A model generated the notes under the pieces. That model did not search any database and was not told the origin of the DNA. It worked only from the letters and a program-made list of their open reading frames with translations. Below are positions 36,053 through 45,094 of a stretch of DNA of 64,000 nucleotides, one piece after another. The translations under genes were made by a program, and so were the position numbers. The stretch comes from a candidate division BRC1 bacterium HGW-BRC1-1. GTDB lineage: Bacteria; Sumerlaeota; Sumerlaeia; Sumerlaeales; Sumerlaeaceae. How positions within the stretch are numbered: position 1 is the stretch's first letter; the number at the start of each line of letters is the position of its first letter. Where the stretch lies: contig PHCB01000012.1 in NCBI GenBank assembly GCA_002842095.1, positions 22,671-86,670 on the forward strand. Reading direction: 5' to 3'.

Positions 36053-36393
36053 CGTGTCCTCTTGAGCATCTGATTGCGCCGATCCGTATGGACGGCGTTT
36101 TTTTCCGAACTGGCACCGCTGAAATACTTAAAAACTTCTGACCGGAGAAACCGCATCGTGTGCGCATTCGCCTTACGGGGCCAATCAGGAGATTGGCGTT
36201 CCCGGACAAAAGCGAACCATTCCTCGTTACGGATTTCCAGACATTAAATAAGACGAGAGGGGGGCCAAGATGGATGACAGGGAATCTCAAAATAATTAAA
36301 ATTGATGGTTTGGTAAAGGCCTGTCATCGGTGGGGGCAGTCGGTGCGTCTAAATGCGCAGGTGCATCGAATCTACCCCGTAGGAGCCTTCCCT
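36053..36393. other. Divergent gap between giant paralogue D and the first pseudopilin
   Basis: These 341 bases hold the promoters of both genes. A small hairpin (GCCAATC at 36180-36186 with GATTGGC at 36191-36197) is visible. The pseudopilin frame is open across much of this stretch, but nothing in it looks coding. The Shine-Dalgarno site at 36381 marks the real start of the pseudopilin. Confidence 0.5.
36381..36385 (+). promoter_or_regulatory. Shine-Dalgarno site AGGAG deciding a TTG start
   Basis: AGGAG lies 8 bases before TTG at 36394. Initiation there gives the short leader MSKIRGA typical of prepilin-like proteins. The longer frame upstream would bury the cleavage site behind about 80 residues. 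Confidence 0.75.
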
Positions 36394-37053
36394 TTGTCGA
36401 AAATACGCGGCGCGTTTACGCTCATCGAATTGCTGGTGGTGGTGGCCATCATCGCCATACTGGCGGCCATAGCGGTGCCCAACTACATGGATGCGCAGGC
36501 CCGATCCAAGGTGAGCGTGGTGCATAACGATCTGCGTGTGACCACGCTGGCGCTGGAATCTTACCGCGTGGATTTCAACCGGTATCCCTCCGCAAGGGGC
36601 GCGACGGCCAGTACGGTAATGCCGTTTGTGAATCCTCTCAGCCTGCGACTTCAGCCCCTTACGACGCCGGTGGGTTATGTGACGAGCGTGCCCAAGGATG
36701 TGTTCCGCTGCAACGCCGCATGGGGTAATCCCGACAAGTCGATCATGGACAGCTTCGATTACGTCTGCGCCGAGGACGTGCCTACGCGCGGTAGCGGGCT
36801 CACTTCGGGCGGCTGGTGGCGGTTGAACAGCAGCGGGCCGGATCTTTACCAAGCGTTCGGCGGGCGGCCCCATGATGATTTCGATTGCAACGAGAAGGGC
36901 GTGGACTACGACCCGACCAACGGCACTCGCAGCGTGGGCGATATTGTGCGGGTGGGGCCACTGCACACGCGGCTGGGCAACCCGCTGGACCCTTCCAACC
37001 CGAACCGGCCTGGGATCGTGCGGGTGCCTAAGTATATGGAGCAGTATCAATGA
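36394..37053 (+). CDS. Type II secretion/type IV pilus-like pseudopilin 1
   Basis: From the TTG at 36394 the protein has 219 residues. A short basic leader (MSKIRGA) precedes the methylation motif FTLIELLVVVAIIAILAA and the hydrophobic helix ending AIAVPNYMDAQ. Glu5 of the mature protein is present. Residue -1 is Ala rather than the usual Gly. After the helix, RSKVSVVHNDLRVTTLALESYRVDFNRYP is the common GspG-like stalk, here followed by a Gly/Asp-rich globular part. No secretion ATPase or prepilin peptidase gene lies in the window. Such proteins are processed by PilD and assembled in the inner membrane; the specific apparatus is unknown. Confidence 0.85.
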   Translation: MSKIRGAFTLIELLVVVAIIAILAAIAVPNYMDAQARSKVSVVHNDLRVTTLALESYRVDFNRYPSARGATASTVMPFVNPLSLRLQPLTTPVGYVTSVPKDVFRCNAAWGNPDKSIMDSFDYVCAEDVPTRGSGLTSGGWWRLNSSGPDLYQAFGGRPHDDFDCNEKGVDYDPTNGTRSVGDIVRVGPLHTRLGNPLDPSNPNRPGIVRVPKYMEQYQ

Positions 37054-37237
37054 ATTCGCGAGGTTTGCGTTGGGCGGGGGCGGGAACTGGTACTGGCACA
37101 GGGCATCGCTACACTTGAGGGGTGCGCTGGTTCGATCGGGGGTAGGAATGCCCCCGCACCTGTATTAGGGTTCTTGTCCCCATATTTATAGCGCGGGGCT
37201 TGACGTGGCCGTTTATTGTGTTTCCATGCAGGGTACT

Positions 37238-37837
37238 ATGATCGAAACTCTTCGGAACTCTTCTGCTCGTCGCGCTTTTACGCTTATCGAATTGCTTATC
37301 GTGGTGGCCATCATCGCCATCCTTGCGGCCATCGCGGTGCCGAACTTTCTGGAGGCTCAGGTACGCAGCAAGGTGAGCCGTGTGAAGGCGGACCTGCGGA
37401 GTATGGCGACGGCCATCGAGAGCTACGTGGTGGACAATAATAAATACCCGCCGGAGAACTGGGCCAGCCCACACCTGATAACGGTGTTGGGTGGGCAGCA
37501 CATCCCCAACATCATGCGGCTGACGCGGCTCACCACACCGGTCGCGTATGTGACGGCGATTCCGGCGGACGTTTTTGCGCCGAATGATGACCCCATCAAT
37601 CTGATGCTGCCGCACACGTTCCATTACGTTTCGATCAACGATCCTCTGCATCCCGGCGATCAGGTTTTTTTCCTGGGCCAGAATGATGAAAAGCGCCAGA
37701 TGATGTGGATGCTGCAAAGCTGCGGACCGGATCGCGGATCCGACGGACCGGCTTCCAGCACCTATTGGCAGTTCCCGCAATACGACTCGACCAATGGCAG
37801 CGTCAGCATCGGCAACATTCTGCGCAGCGGTCCGTAG
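37238..37837 (+). CDS. Type II secretion/type IV pilus-like pseudopilin 2
   Basis: This 199-residue protein, from the ATG at 37238, has a leader of 12 residues (MIETLRNSSARRA) and the motif FTLIELLIVVAIIAILAA with Glu5. Residue -1 is again Ala. The stalk AVPNFLEAQVRSKVSRVK and the following LRSMATAIESYVVDNNKYP match pseudopilin 1 over the first 60 residues; the C-terminal part is different. Other starts (GTG 37205, ATG 37226) would only lengthen the leader. The downstream membrane-protein gene begins 3 bases after its stop. Confidence 0.85.
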   Translation: MIETLRNSSARRAFTLIELLIVVAIIAILAAIAVPNFLEAQVRSKVSRVKADLRSMATAIESYVVDNNKYPPENWASPHLITVLGGQHIPNIMRLTRLTTPVAYVTAIPADVFAPNDDPINLMLPHTFHYVSINDPLHPGDQVFFLGQNDEKRQMMWMLQSCGPDRGSDGPASSTYWQFPQYDSTNGSVSIGNILRSGP

Positions 37838-37840
37838 GAT

Positions 37841-39838
37841 TTGGTGGCAGCCACCATCTCTTTCGCTCTCTTTTTTCTTTCCGCCGTTGCACTGCTCGGC
37901 ACCGGTGCGCTGGTGGCGCGCACGGTGGCGGTGCGGCGTGATGAGCGGTTTTTGTGGATGTCGGTTTGCGCGGGCCTGCAACTGGGGCTTCTGCCACAGC
38001 TGCTCTCGGCGTTTCATGCGCTGAACCGACCGACCTGGCTGGGCGCGCAGATGGCTCTGCTCGTGGCGACCGCGTTAATCGTACGCTTCATGCCGCGATC
38101 AAAGTTGCGGCTACTCTCCACGAACCCACGGCCCGCGCTGCGCCAGCCTCCCGTGATGCAGATGGCGACCGCACTGGCGGCGATGTTCGTGGGGGTTGCG
38201 CTGGCAGCGTCGTTTTATCGCCTCACCACGCGCCCCGTTCATGCCTTCGACGATCTGATGTATCACGGCTCGCGAGTGCTTTATGCCATTCAGGAGCAGA
38301 CCATCTTTTTCGCGCCGACGCACAACGAGCGTCAGACGGCATTCGGCTGGATGGGCGAACTGCCTTTTCTGTGGGCGCTGCTTTTCACGCGGCACGAGTT
38401 GTTCGCCCGCGTGGTGGAGTGGTGCTGTTTTCCGCTGACATGTGTGGGGATGGCGCTGACGGCGGCGCGACTGGGACTGCCGCGGGTAGCGCAATGGGGC
38501 ACGGTGGCGCTGTGGTGCGCCACCCCGGTGGTGTTTCGCTTCTCACCGCATATGAAACCAGACCTCTGGATGGCCTTCTGGACCCTTGCGATGTTCTGGG
38601 GGATCATCGCCGCAGTGCGCCAGCCTCGTGCGGCGGGGGTGCGGTGTTTGGTGCTGGCGGGTCTGGCGCTGGGTCTGGCCACGGGGGTGCGCCACATTTC
38701 GCTGGCGATGCTGCCGGGAGCGGCGCTGGTGGCGCTACTCGTATGCCCGCCCCGCGCCTCGCGGCAGGCCTCGCGGCAGGCCTTGCGGCGGTTTGCGGCC
38801 AGTACGAGTTTTGTTCTCGCGCTAATCATCGGCGCGGGGGCGTCGGGTTTGTACAGCGTGATGGTTCTGAACACGTTGCAACTGGGCGGGCCCATCGGGT
38901 CGCCGGGTTTCGTGGCGTTTCATTCGTCGCCGTTCATCCCTTTAAAACCGATCGTTCACGCAGGACGGTTGCTCTTTGAACTGGCCGAACTGCCGGTGAT
39001 GCCGGTGGGCGCCGAGGCGTTGGAACAGGCCCAAGCGGCACTGGCCCACAAGCTGACACTCGACCATCCGCTGCCTTGGGAAGTGGGTCGGGTGCAGGAA
39101 AAGATCTTCCAGATTGCCGTGCCTCACCGGGCGTTGCGACTGGGCCTCGGGGGGATGCTGTGGCTGGTCGTTGGCTTCGTAATTTTGATCGCGGCCACCA
39201 GGGCCCGGGGACGGCGCGGACGGCTTCGGCTTGCATCCGCGGCCACTGCATTTGTGAGCCTGAGCGGCCTCGCCGGAATTGTTTTTCAACTGGCCTGGCG
39301 ATCGGGCAACATGACGCGCTATCTGGTGGGGCCTTTTGTAGCGGTGCCGATCATGGCATTTTGGGCGGTGCGAAATCGCCCGCGATGGATGCTGGTGCTG
39401 CTGGCCGTGGCGCTGCTGCAAGGCGGCGCTCTGGTGGCAGGCGACATCTTTGCCAACCGGTGGCCAATGCCCGAAGAGCGCCCGTGGGTGGATCAGGTGA
39501 AGGCGGTGGACGCCGCCCTGCCACCCGATGCGCGCCTTCTGTTATTCTGCCATCAGGATTGTGCCGATTACCTGCTCTTCGGACCGTCGACCGGGCTGCG
39601 CCGCCAGGTCATTCCGTGGGGCAACGCTGCCATCACCACAGCCACTCTGGCGCACATGGTTATCGAGAGCGACGTCGATTATGCCTTCTTCGAAAGCACG
39701 ACGCGGGTTAGCCGCCATTGGGATCCGGAGTTCGTGGTCTCCCCCGCCGCTGAATGGTTTCGCGAAACTGCCGGATGGCAGCAGGTGCCGGTCGACGGCG
39801 TAACCACCGGCGCGCTTTTCCGCCGGGCTCAGCGGTAG
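37841..39838 (+). CDS. Large GT-C type membrane protein (glycosyltransferase family 39-like)
   Basis: This protein of about 665 residues has around 11-13 hydrophobic segments, starting with TISFALFFLSAVALLGTGAL. A long loop carries acidic and aromatic residues (HAFDDLMYHGSRVL) and leads into FLWALLFTRHELFARVVE. A soluble C-terminal domain of about 120 residues follows. The plan fits GT-C enzymes or related polysaccharide membrane proteins, but no diagnostic motif is seen. The start is TTG at 37841 or GTG at 37844, right after pseudopilin 2, so the genes are probably co-transcribed. The 3' end overlaps the convergent SpoIIE-type gene by 10 bases. Confidence 0.65.
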   Translation: MVAATISFALFFLSAVALLGTGALVARTVAVRRDERFLWMSVCAGLQLGLLPQLLSAFHALNRPTWLGAQMALLVATALIVRFMPRSKLRLLSTNPRPALRQPPVMQMATALAAMFVGVALAASFYRLTTRPVHAFDDLMYHGSRVLYAIQEQTIFFAPTHNERQTAFGWMGELPFLWALLFTRHELFARVVEWCCFPLTCVGMALTAARLGLPRVAQWGTVALWCATPVVFRFSPHMKPDLWMAFWTLAMFWGIIAAVRQPRAAGVRCLVLAGLALGLATGVRHISLAMLPGAALVALLVCPPRASRQASRQALRRFAASTSFVLALIIGAGASGLYSVMVLNTLQLGGPIGSPGFVAFHSSPFIPLKPIVHAGRLLFELAELPVMPVGAEALEQAQAALAHKLTLDHPLPWEVGRVQEKIFQIAVPHRALRLGLGGMLWLVVGFVILIAATRARGRRGRLRLASAATAFVSLSGLAGIVFQLAWRSGNMTRYLVGPFVAVPIMAFWAVRNRPRWMLVLLAVALLQGGALVAGDIFANRWPMPEERPWVDQVKAVDAALPPDARLLLFCHQDCADYLLFGPSTGLRRQVIPWGNAAITTATLAHMVIESDVDYAFFESTTRVSRHWDPEFVVSPAAEWFRETAGWQQVPVDGVTTGALFRRAQR

Positions 39839-42021
39839 CGCGCCGCCAGCAGGGTGATGTCGTCACTCTGGGCGGCGCCCTCGGTGAAATTGTGGATGGC
39901 CGCCAGCACACCGTTTACCGTTTCGGCGGGCGTGGTGGTCCTGGCGGTTGCGACGAAATTCAACAGCCCATCCTCGGTGAACATTTCGCGGCGGGCGTTC
40001 ATGGCTTCGGTCACTCCATCGGTGAAGAGCAAAACCGTGTCGCCGTGGGTAAGCCGCAACGCGGCCGCCGTGAAATCCTGATTGGGCACGGCTCCCAGCG
40101 CGATGTTGGCCGAACCCGTCAGGCGTTCGTGGGTGCCATCGGCGTGGATGATCACCGGTTCATCGTGGCCGCCGTTGCAATACTCGATGAGGCCCGATCG
40201 CAAATCGATGATGCCATAGAACGCCGATACAAACATGGTCGGGGCCGTGCTTTCCTCCAGCAGGTTGTTCACGTGTCGCAGCACATCGGCGGGGCCAATG
40301 CCGCTCATGGCCGCGGAACGAAGCATGGCGCGACTGGCTGCCATGAGGATCGCCGCCGGAACGCCCTTGCCCGAAACATCGCCGACAAGGATTCCGAACA
40401 GATCGTCATCGATGAGGAAGTAATCGTAAAAATCGCCGCCGACTTCCTTGGCGGGAATCATTTCCGCGTGAACGTCGAACTCTTCACGGCCCGAGAAGCG
40501 CCCGTCGGCGCGGGGCAGGATGGCATCTTGAATCTGGCGGGCGACGGACAGCTCGCTATCCATGGCCAGAAGACGGGTGCGCGCGTCCAGGGCCGCCTGG
40601 CGCTCGGTCAGATCGCGCACGAAAACAGTCACGATGTGGCGGCTTTCGAGGTGCGCCGGCGACACGGCCAGTTCCACCGGCAGCGTGGTGCCATCGCGGC
40701 GCACGGCGATGATCTCCAACCGCTGCGCTGTGATGCCGCCATCCACCGCCGCAAGCCTGTTCCAGGTGGACGTATTGAATGTCCCGCCTTCGGCCTTCTT
40801 AAACAGGGTGTCGAAGTTACGTCCGATGATTTCGTCCGGCGTATAGCCGAACGTGCGCTCGGCCTGTCGGTTCCATGCGAGAATATTGCCGTGGGCATCA
40901 AGGACCACGAGGGGGTCCAGAGCGGTCTGAAAAACCGCGCGATAACGCTCCTCGCTTTCGCGCAGGGCAACCTCGGCTCGACGCCGCTCAACTATCTCCG
41001 TTTCGAGGCGGGTCGCATGGCCGGCGAGTTGCGCGGTCTTGCGTCGCACCTGCATGCGCAACAGCACCGCAATGAGCAACGCCAGAATCAAAGCGCCACC
41101 ACCGCCGACCAGGGCCCACACCGCCCACCACGGGAACCAGTTCGTGCGTGTGTCGGGCAGCCAGCGGGCCAGCGCACGATTCAACGCCGAGTCGGGCGAC
41201 TGCTTCATGGCCTCCAGATGCCTGTCGATGGCCTCGCGCAGATCGGCGTTTTTATCTTTGGGAAATGCGAAATGAACGCGGATCGGGTCGAGAATCATGG
41301 GACTGCGCTTGATCTTGAAGCGTCGCTCATTCACCATGCCCGCAATGCGACTCAGCAGCGCGGCATCGGCCTTCTTTTCAGACACGGCTTCAAGCACCGC
41401 TTCGTAATCATCGAAAATTTGGTAATTTACCTGAAGGCCGAAGGTCTCCAGCATGGTCTGGAGGGGCGGGAAATGTACGTCGTTGCGAAGCACCGCGATG
41501 GATTTTCCTTCCAGCCCTTCGTAGCTTTGAAGGTCTGAATCCCTGGGCACATAAATCTGCGCCCAGGTGCTGAAGATGCTCTCGCGGGAAAAATCAAAAC
41601 GCTTTGCGCGCTCGGCACTGTAGCCGATGTCGGGCAGAACATCGATCTCGGCCGCAGCAAGACGGTCGAGGTTTTCGCTCCAGCTTCCGGGGACAAACTG
41701 GTAAGTCCACCCCTCAGCCTGGGCGATTGCTGCGAGCACATCCACGTAAACGCCACGTGCCACGCCACCCTCGCCCATGAAAAGCATCGGACGGTTTTCG
41801 TATACACCGACACGCACAACTCGAGCCGCCCAACCGTTACCCGCTGACACAAAACAAAGCAGCAACAGCAGTGCCACGCTCCACACAAACCGCAAAGGCC
41901 GTGGTGGCAACGTTGGGGCACCCGTGGGGGCGTCAGGCTGTTGATGTGGTATCATGGGCTTGTTCGTGAGAAGTTGCATCTCCCGACCCATCTTGTGAAC
42001 GATTTTCCGCAGGATTCGCAA
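39829..42021 (-). CDS. Sensor phosphatase: periplasmic SBP domain, PAS domain and SpoIIE/RsbU PP2C output
   Basis: This protein of up to 730 residues has a signal/anchor segment near 45-65 and a family-3 solute-binding-protein domain (about 68-300, VRVGVYENRPMLF, DVLPDIGYSAERAKRFDFS). A membrane helix near 303-325 is followed by a PAS domain (about 350-470, VVLDAHGNILAWNRQAERTFGY). The C-terminus is a SpoIIE/RsbU phosphatase (about 500-730, VGGDFYDYF, GDVSGKGVPAA, FTDGVTEAMN, SDDITLLAARY). It would sense a small periplasmic ligand and dephosphorylate a protein such as an anti-sigma-factor antagonist. TTG at 42021 is the longest start; ATG at 41991, 41979 or 41955 is equally possible. No STAS or RsbW-like partner gene is in the window. 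Confidence 0.88.
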   Translation of the reverse strand: MRILRKIVHKMGREMQLLTNKPMIPHQQPDAPTGAPTLPPRPLRFVWSVALLLLLCFVSAGNGWAARVVRVGVYENRPMLFMGEGGVARGVYVDVLAAIAQAEGWTYQFVPGSWSENLDRLAAAEIDVLPDIGYSAERAKRFDFSRESIFSTWAQIYVPRDSDLQSYEGLEGKSIAVLRNDVHFPPLQTMLETFGLQVNYQIFDDYEAVLEAVSEKKADAALLSRIAGMVNERRFKIKRSPMILDPIRVHFAFPKDKNADLREAIDRHLEAMKQSPDSALNRALARWLPDTRTNWFPWWAVWALVGGGGALILALLIAVLLRMQVRRKTAQLAGHATRLETEIVERRRAEVALRESEERYRAVFQTALDPLVVLDAHGNILAWNRQAERTFGYTPDEIIGRNFDTLFKKAEGGTFNTSTWNRLAAVDGGITAQRLEIIAVRRDGTTLPVELAVSPAHLESRHIVTVFVRDLTERQAALDARTRLLAMDSELSVARQIQDAILPRADGRFSGREEFDVHAEMIPAKEVGGDFYDYFLIDDDLFGILVGDVSGKGVPAAILMAASRAMLRSAAMSGIGPADVLRHVNNLLEESTAPTMFVSAFYGIIDLRSGLIEYCNGGHDEPVIIHADGTHERLTGSANIALGAVPNQDFTAAALRLTHGDTVLLFTDGVTEAMNARREMFTEDGLLNFVATARTTTPAETVNGVLAAIHNFTEGAAQSDDITLLAARYR

Positions 42022-42039
42022 GGGCGAAAGATTGCTGCT

Positions 42040-43425
42040 TCAGGAAAACAATCCGTCGGATTCGAGCGCTTTGCGCACTGCGCGCCCATCCAACTTTCGA
42101 GGGGTGATGTTTTCCATGCAAGCCATTGCGGCAGCGGTTCCCGCGGCCTGGCCGAGGGCGTGGCAGGTGCGCGAGATTCGAACCGCGGCTTGAGCCTCGA
42201 AGGTGGCCGAGATGCAACGGCCCGTGACCAGCAAGTTGTCCACTTTCAGGGGCACCAGGGCCCGATAGGGGATTTCCACATAATCGGCGGAGAAGGAGTC
42301 CTGCGTGAACATCAGTCCCTCGTCGTCCGAGGGGCTGTGAATGTCGGGCGGCCAGTTGTTTCGAGCAACGGCATCGGGGAATTTCATGCCGCTCAACACG
42401 TCGACTTCTGTCAGGACGTATTCGCCCACGATACGCCGGGATTCGCGCACGCCCACCATGGGCGCCGTGTAGGCGATGTAACTGTCTTCAAACCCGGGAA
42501 TGTAGCGTTGGCAAAAATCCATGATCTGCCCGATCTTGCGGCGCCCTTCTGACTGCATGCGGCTGGAATCCCAGCCATCAGTTGCCGAAAATTTTCGTAG
42601 TTCAGGACAGTTAAAAGAGATTTCGCCGGGACGCCCCGGAGCGGAGTAGAACTGGAAGTAGTCGAGGATCTCGGGGGCGACACGGCCCTCGGCAAGCATC
42701 TGACCAAAGAATTTTTCGAGGTCCTTCGCGCCACCACCACGGGCAAAACTCACGGATGGAGTAGACAAATTCTTCACACCGTTTTTTCGCAGGAAGGCAG
42801 AACATTTTTCAAAATTTACATTCCCTGCGATGAAGCGCAGCGAAGATGGCTGGTTCAACCGGTCGAGCAGGCGCCCCGATTCAACAGGCACCCCGGCCCG
42901 GAACGCCACATCAGCATCGCCGGAGGCGTCGATAATTTGGCGGGCCATGAGCGCCGAGCGGCCACCCTTGTTCTCCACAATCACACCGGTAATACTGCCG
43001 TTGTCGCGGATAGCGTCGCTGACGATAGTGTTAAAGAGAATTTTTGCACCCGATTCCTCCACCATCTCATCGAGCAGATATTTGAGAGCTTCATGATCAA
43101 ACCACGGCCAGTCCTCGTCGGCGTTGTAGCAACCATTGACGCGGCCCTCGGCACGACCTTGTTTGGCCAGGCGGTCGAAAATTTCCTGTCCGATCCCCTC
43201 CGTGAGGGGCCTGCCATCGGGATGATAATTGGGACAAACCGGATTGACCAGAGCCGCCGTGTGAGTTCCTCCGAGAAATCCGAATTGCTCCACAACAAGC
43301 GTCTTCGCTCCATGACGCGCCGCCGCAATGGCAGCTACAACGCCTGCCGTGCCCCCGCCCACAACCAGCACATCCACTTCCGCTGCCACCGGAATGCGAC
43401 GGGCCGGTTCTTCAATTGTCTTCAT
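42040..43425 (-). CDS. FAD-dependent oxidoreductase (FAD_oxidored family)
   Basis: Starting at 43425 (MKTIEEPARRIPVAAEVDVL) the protein has 461 residues. The dinucleotide-binding loop VVGGGTAGVVAAIAAAR is followed by VEQFGFLGGTHTAALVNP, an arrangement typical of the PF12831 FAD_oxidored family. The C-terminal part holds VTGRCISATFEAQAAVRISRTC, conserved in the same family. These enzymes occur near polysaccharide or carbohydrate utilisation genes and their substrates are mostly unknown. A 45-residue upstream extension is possible but lacks family similarity. The sensor gene lies 18 bases downstream. Confidence 0.85.
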   Translation of the reverse strand: MKTIEEPARRIPVAAEVDVLVVGGGTAGVVAAIAAARHGAKTLVVEQFGFLGGTHTAALVNPVCPNYHPDGRPLTEGIGQEIFDRLAKQGRAEGRVNGCYNADEDWPWFDHEALKYLLDEMVEESGAKILFNTIVSDAIRDNGSITGVIVENKGGRSALMARQIIDASGDADVAFRAGVPVESGRLLDRLNQPSSLRFIAGNVNFEKCSAFLRKNGVKNLSTPSVSFARGGGAKDLEKFFGQMLAEGRVAPEILDYFQFYSAPGRPGEISFNCPELRKFSATDGWDSSRMQSEGRRKIGQIMDFCQRYIPGFEDSYIAYTAPMVGVRESRRIVGEYVLTEVDVLSGMKFPDAVARNNWPPDIHSPSDDEGLMFTQDSFSADYVEIPYRALVPLKVDNLLVTGRCISATFEAQAAVRISRTCHALGQAAGTAAAMACMENITPRKLDGRAVRKALESDGLFS

Positions 43426-43569
43426 AGCCGAAATAGTTCCCTTTTCAGGGCAAAGATATTTTGAGACCTGAGAACCTTCAGATTGGAGAATGGTGGTCAA
43501 GCGCCCTTTAACAACCCTAAAATTGGGGTTGAGGACCACCAAATGCGACAACGTCTTCAACGCGAAAAA

Positions 43570-45075
43570 TCAGGGGGTGTCGACTTTTTCCGTGGCTCCA
43601 CCGGCCACAACCCATTTGGAAGCGGCGGGGGTGGGGACGATGTTTGAGAGGGTGAGGGGACTGGTGGTTACGTCGGCACCACGCAGCACGCGTGAGCCCT
43701 GCCGTGAGAAGTTGATCGACTCGCCAAGGATACGCACCGATTCCTGGGGTGCATGGAAGCCCATGGAGTTTTCGGCCTCCACGAAATCGAGGAAGAACTG
43801 GGCGCGCTTCTGGAAAACCAATGCGCCGCTGAGCTGGTCGTCATTCACACCCTCTACGCGGGCGGTCTTTATGTCATTGATGAGGTCGACCAAAGCGTTC
43901 ATGGCCTTATCGCGCATGTTGAAAGTCTTCTCCTGAATGGAGACGGCGCGGGCGAGCATTTCCTCTTCAGGGAATTTGTGGCAGGTCTGGCAGGCGTTGT
44001 TGATGTTCAGCAACGGGCTGCGCACATGGTGGTCGCTGATCTTCTGCGCACCGACGCGCATATAGGGCATGTGGCAGTCTGCGCACGACACGCCACTGCG
44101 GGCATGGATGCCCTGATTCCAGGTTTCGAATTCGGGGTGCTGCGCCTTCAAAACCGGCGCACTGGTTTCTGCATGGGTCCAGTCGGTGAAGCCGACTTCT
44201 TCATAATAGGCGAGGATGTTTTCGACCTTGAGGCCCTTGTGCCAGGGATAGGTCAACTGCTTGTCCGGGCCCTTGAAGTAGTACTCCACGTGACATTGGC
44301 CGCAGACGAAACTGCGCATTTCCTGATGGGTCGCCTGAGTGTTGACGTCGTAGTTTGAGATACCCTGCGACTCTTTGAGAACCTTCATGCCGTTGATGAA
44401 TCCGGGGCGAGTTACACGCAACGCCATGGTCTCGGGATCGTGGCAGTCGAGACATGCGATGGGATGTTCCACCAGCTTGCGTGCCTCGGCATAGGGCATG
44501 GAGTTAACCTTCTGGAATCCCTTTTGAAGGTCGCCGCCACCTTGCTCCAAATACACGTTATATACTGACCCGTGGCACTGGATGCAGGCACCGGGTTGTT
44601 TGGCGATTTTCTGGCGTTCGGTGAAAGTCTGATCATCGAGCATGTAGGCGTGGCCGCGCTCTTCGCGGAAATCTTTCGAAAAAGCATAACCGGCCCACAT
44701 GATTTTCAGGCGGGGATCTTCTTCAAGGCGACTCTGGGAAACGATGCCGCGAGGGTCGGCGTCTGTGGGCGTGCGGGGCATGGCTTCGCTGCCACCGAAG
44801 CGGGTGCGCACCTGGTCCACGGTCTTTTTATATTGATCATACTGGAGTGGGAAGTTTTTGCCCCACTTGGCCGGATCCACATCCTCGGACGTAATTTCGA
44901 CCACGCGGAAGAACGGATTGCGCGCTTCCTGTTTGTGTTCGAAGATGTTGACCAACAGGGCCGTGACCCCCAGCGCCAACGCTGCGGTGAGCAACGACGC
45001 GGCCACCACAATGATAGCGAAGCGTTCGATGCTAATGGCCTTGCGAGCTTGTTTGGGTTCCTCGGAATTGCTCAT
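43570..45075 (-). CDS. nrfA: Ammonia-forming cytochrome c nitrite reductase, catalytic subunit
   Basis: This 501-residue periplasmic pentahaem protein reduces nitrite to ammonium. Five haem sites are visible: CIQCH 164-168, CLDCH 208-212, CGQCH 258-262, CADCH 331-335 and CQTCH 362-366. The first is the catalytic haem, which in E. coli is CxxCK; here it has histidine. The catalytic Tyr lies just after CGQCH (VEYYF, about 265) and the catalytic His is H313 in KAQHPEFE. An N-terminal membrane helix (residues 18-43) is uncleaved or anchors the protein. The ATG at 45075 has AGGAGA 7 bases upstream. nrfH precedes it by 19 bases. It acts in the periplasm with NrfH as the quinol-oxidising partner. 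Confidence 0.95.
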   Translation of the reverse strand: MSNSEEPKQARKAISIERFAIIVVAASLLTAALALGVTALLVNIFEHKQEARNPFFRVVEITSEDVDPAKWGKNFPLQYDQYKKTVDQVRTRFGGSEAMPRTPTDADPRGIVSQSRLEEDPRLKIMWAGYAFSKDFREERGHAYMLDDQTFTERQKIAKQPGACIQCHGSVYNVYLEQGGGDLQKGFQKVNSMPYAEARKLVEHPIACLDCHDPETMALRVTRPGFINGMKVLKESQGISNYDVNTQATHQEMRSFVCGQCHVEYYFKGPDKQLTYPWHKGLKVENILAYYEEVGFTDWTHAETSAPVLKAQHPEFETWNQGIHARSGVSCADCHMPYMRVGAQKISDHHVRSPLLNINNACQTCHKFPEEEMLARAVSIQEKTFNMRDKAMNALVDLINDIKTARVEGVNDDQLSGALVFQKRAQFFLDFVEAENSMGFHAPQESVRILGESINFSRQGSRVLRGADVTTSPLTLSNIVPTPAASKWVVAGGATEKVDTP

Positions 45076-45082
45076 CGTGGTC

Positions 45083-45088
45083 TCTCCT
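45083..45088 (-). promoter_or_regulatory. Shine-Dalgarno site AGGAGA deciding the nrfA start
   Basis: On the minus strand AGGAGA lies 7 bases before the ATG at 45075. It selects this codon over the in-frame start 15 residues upstream that would overlap nrfH. Confidence 0.85.
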
Positions 45089-45094
45089 GTTGGT

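Noticed and set aside
36300..36390. G-rich leader as a riboswitch upstream of pseudopilin 1
   Set aside because: No conserved riboswitch core could be matched and only short stems can be drawn.
37120..37160. GGTTCGATC resembling a tRNA T-loop
   Set aside because: The flanking bases do not pair into a T-stem and no acceptor or anticodon stem can be drawn.
39754..41538. 594-residue plus-strand frame opposite the SBP-PAS-SpoIIE gene
   Set aside because: The minus-strand protein has complete domain motifs; this frame has none and overlaps the end of the preceding gene.
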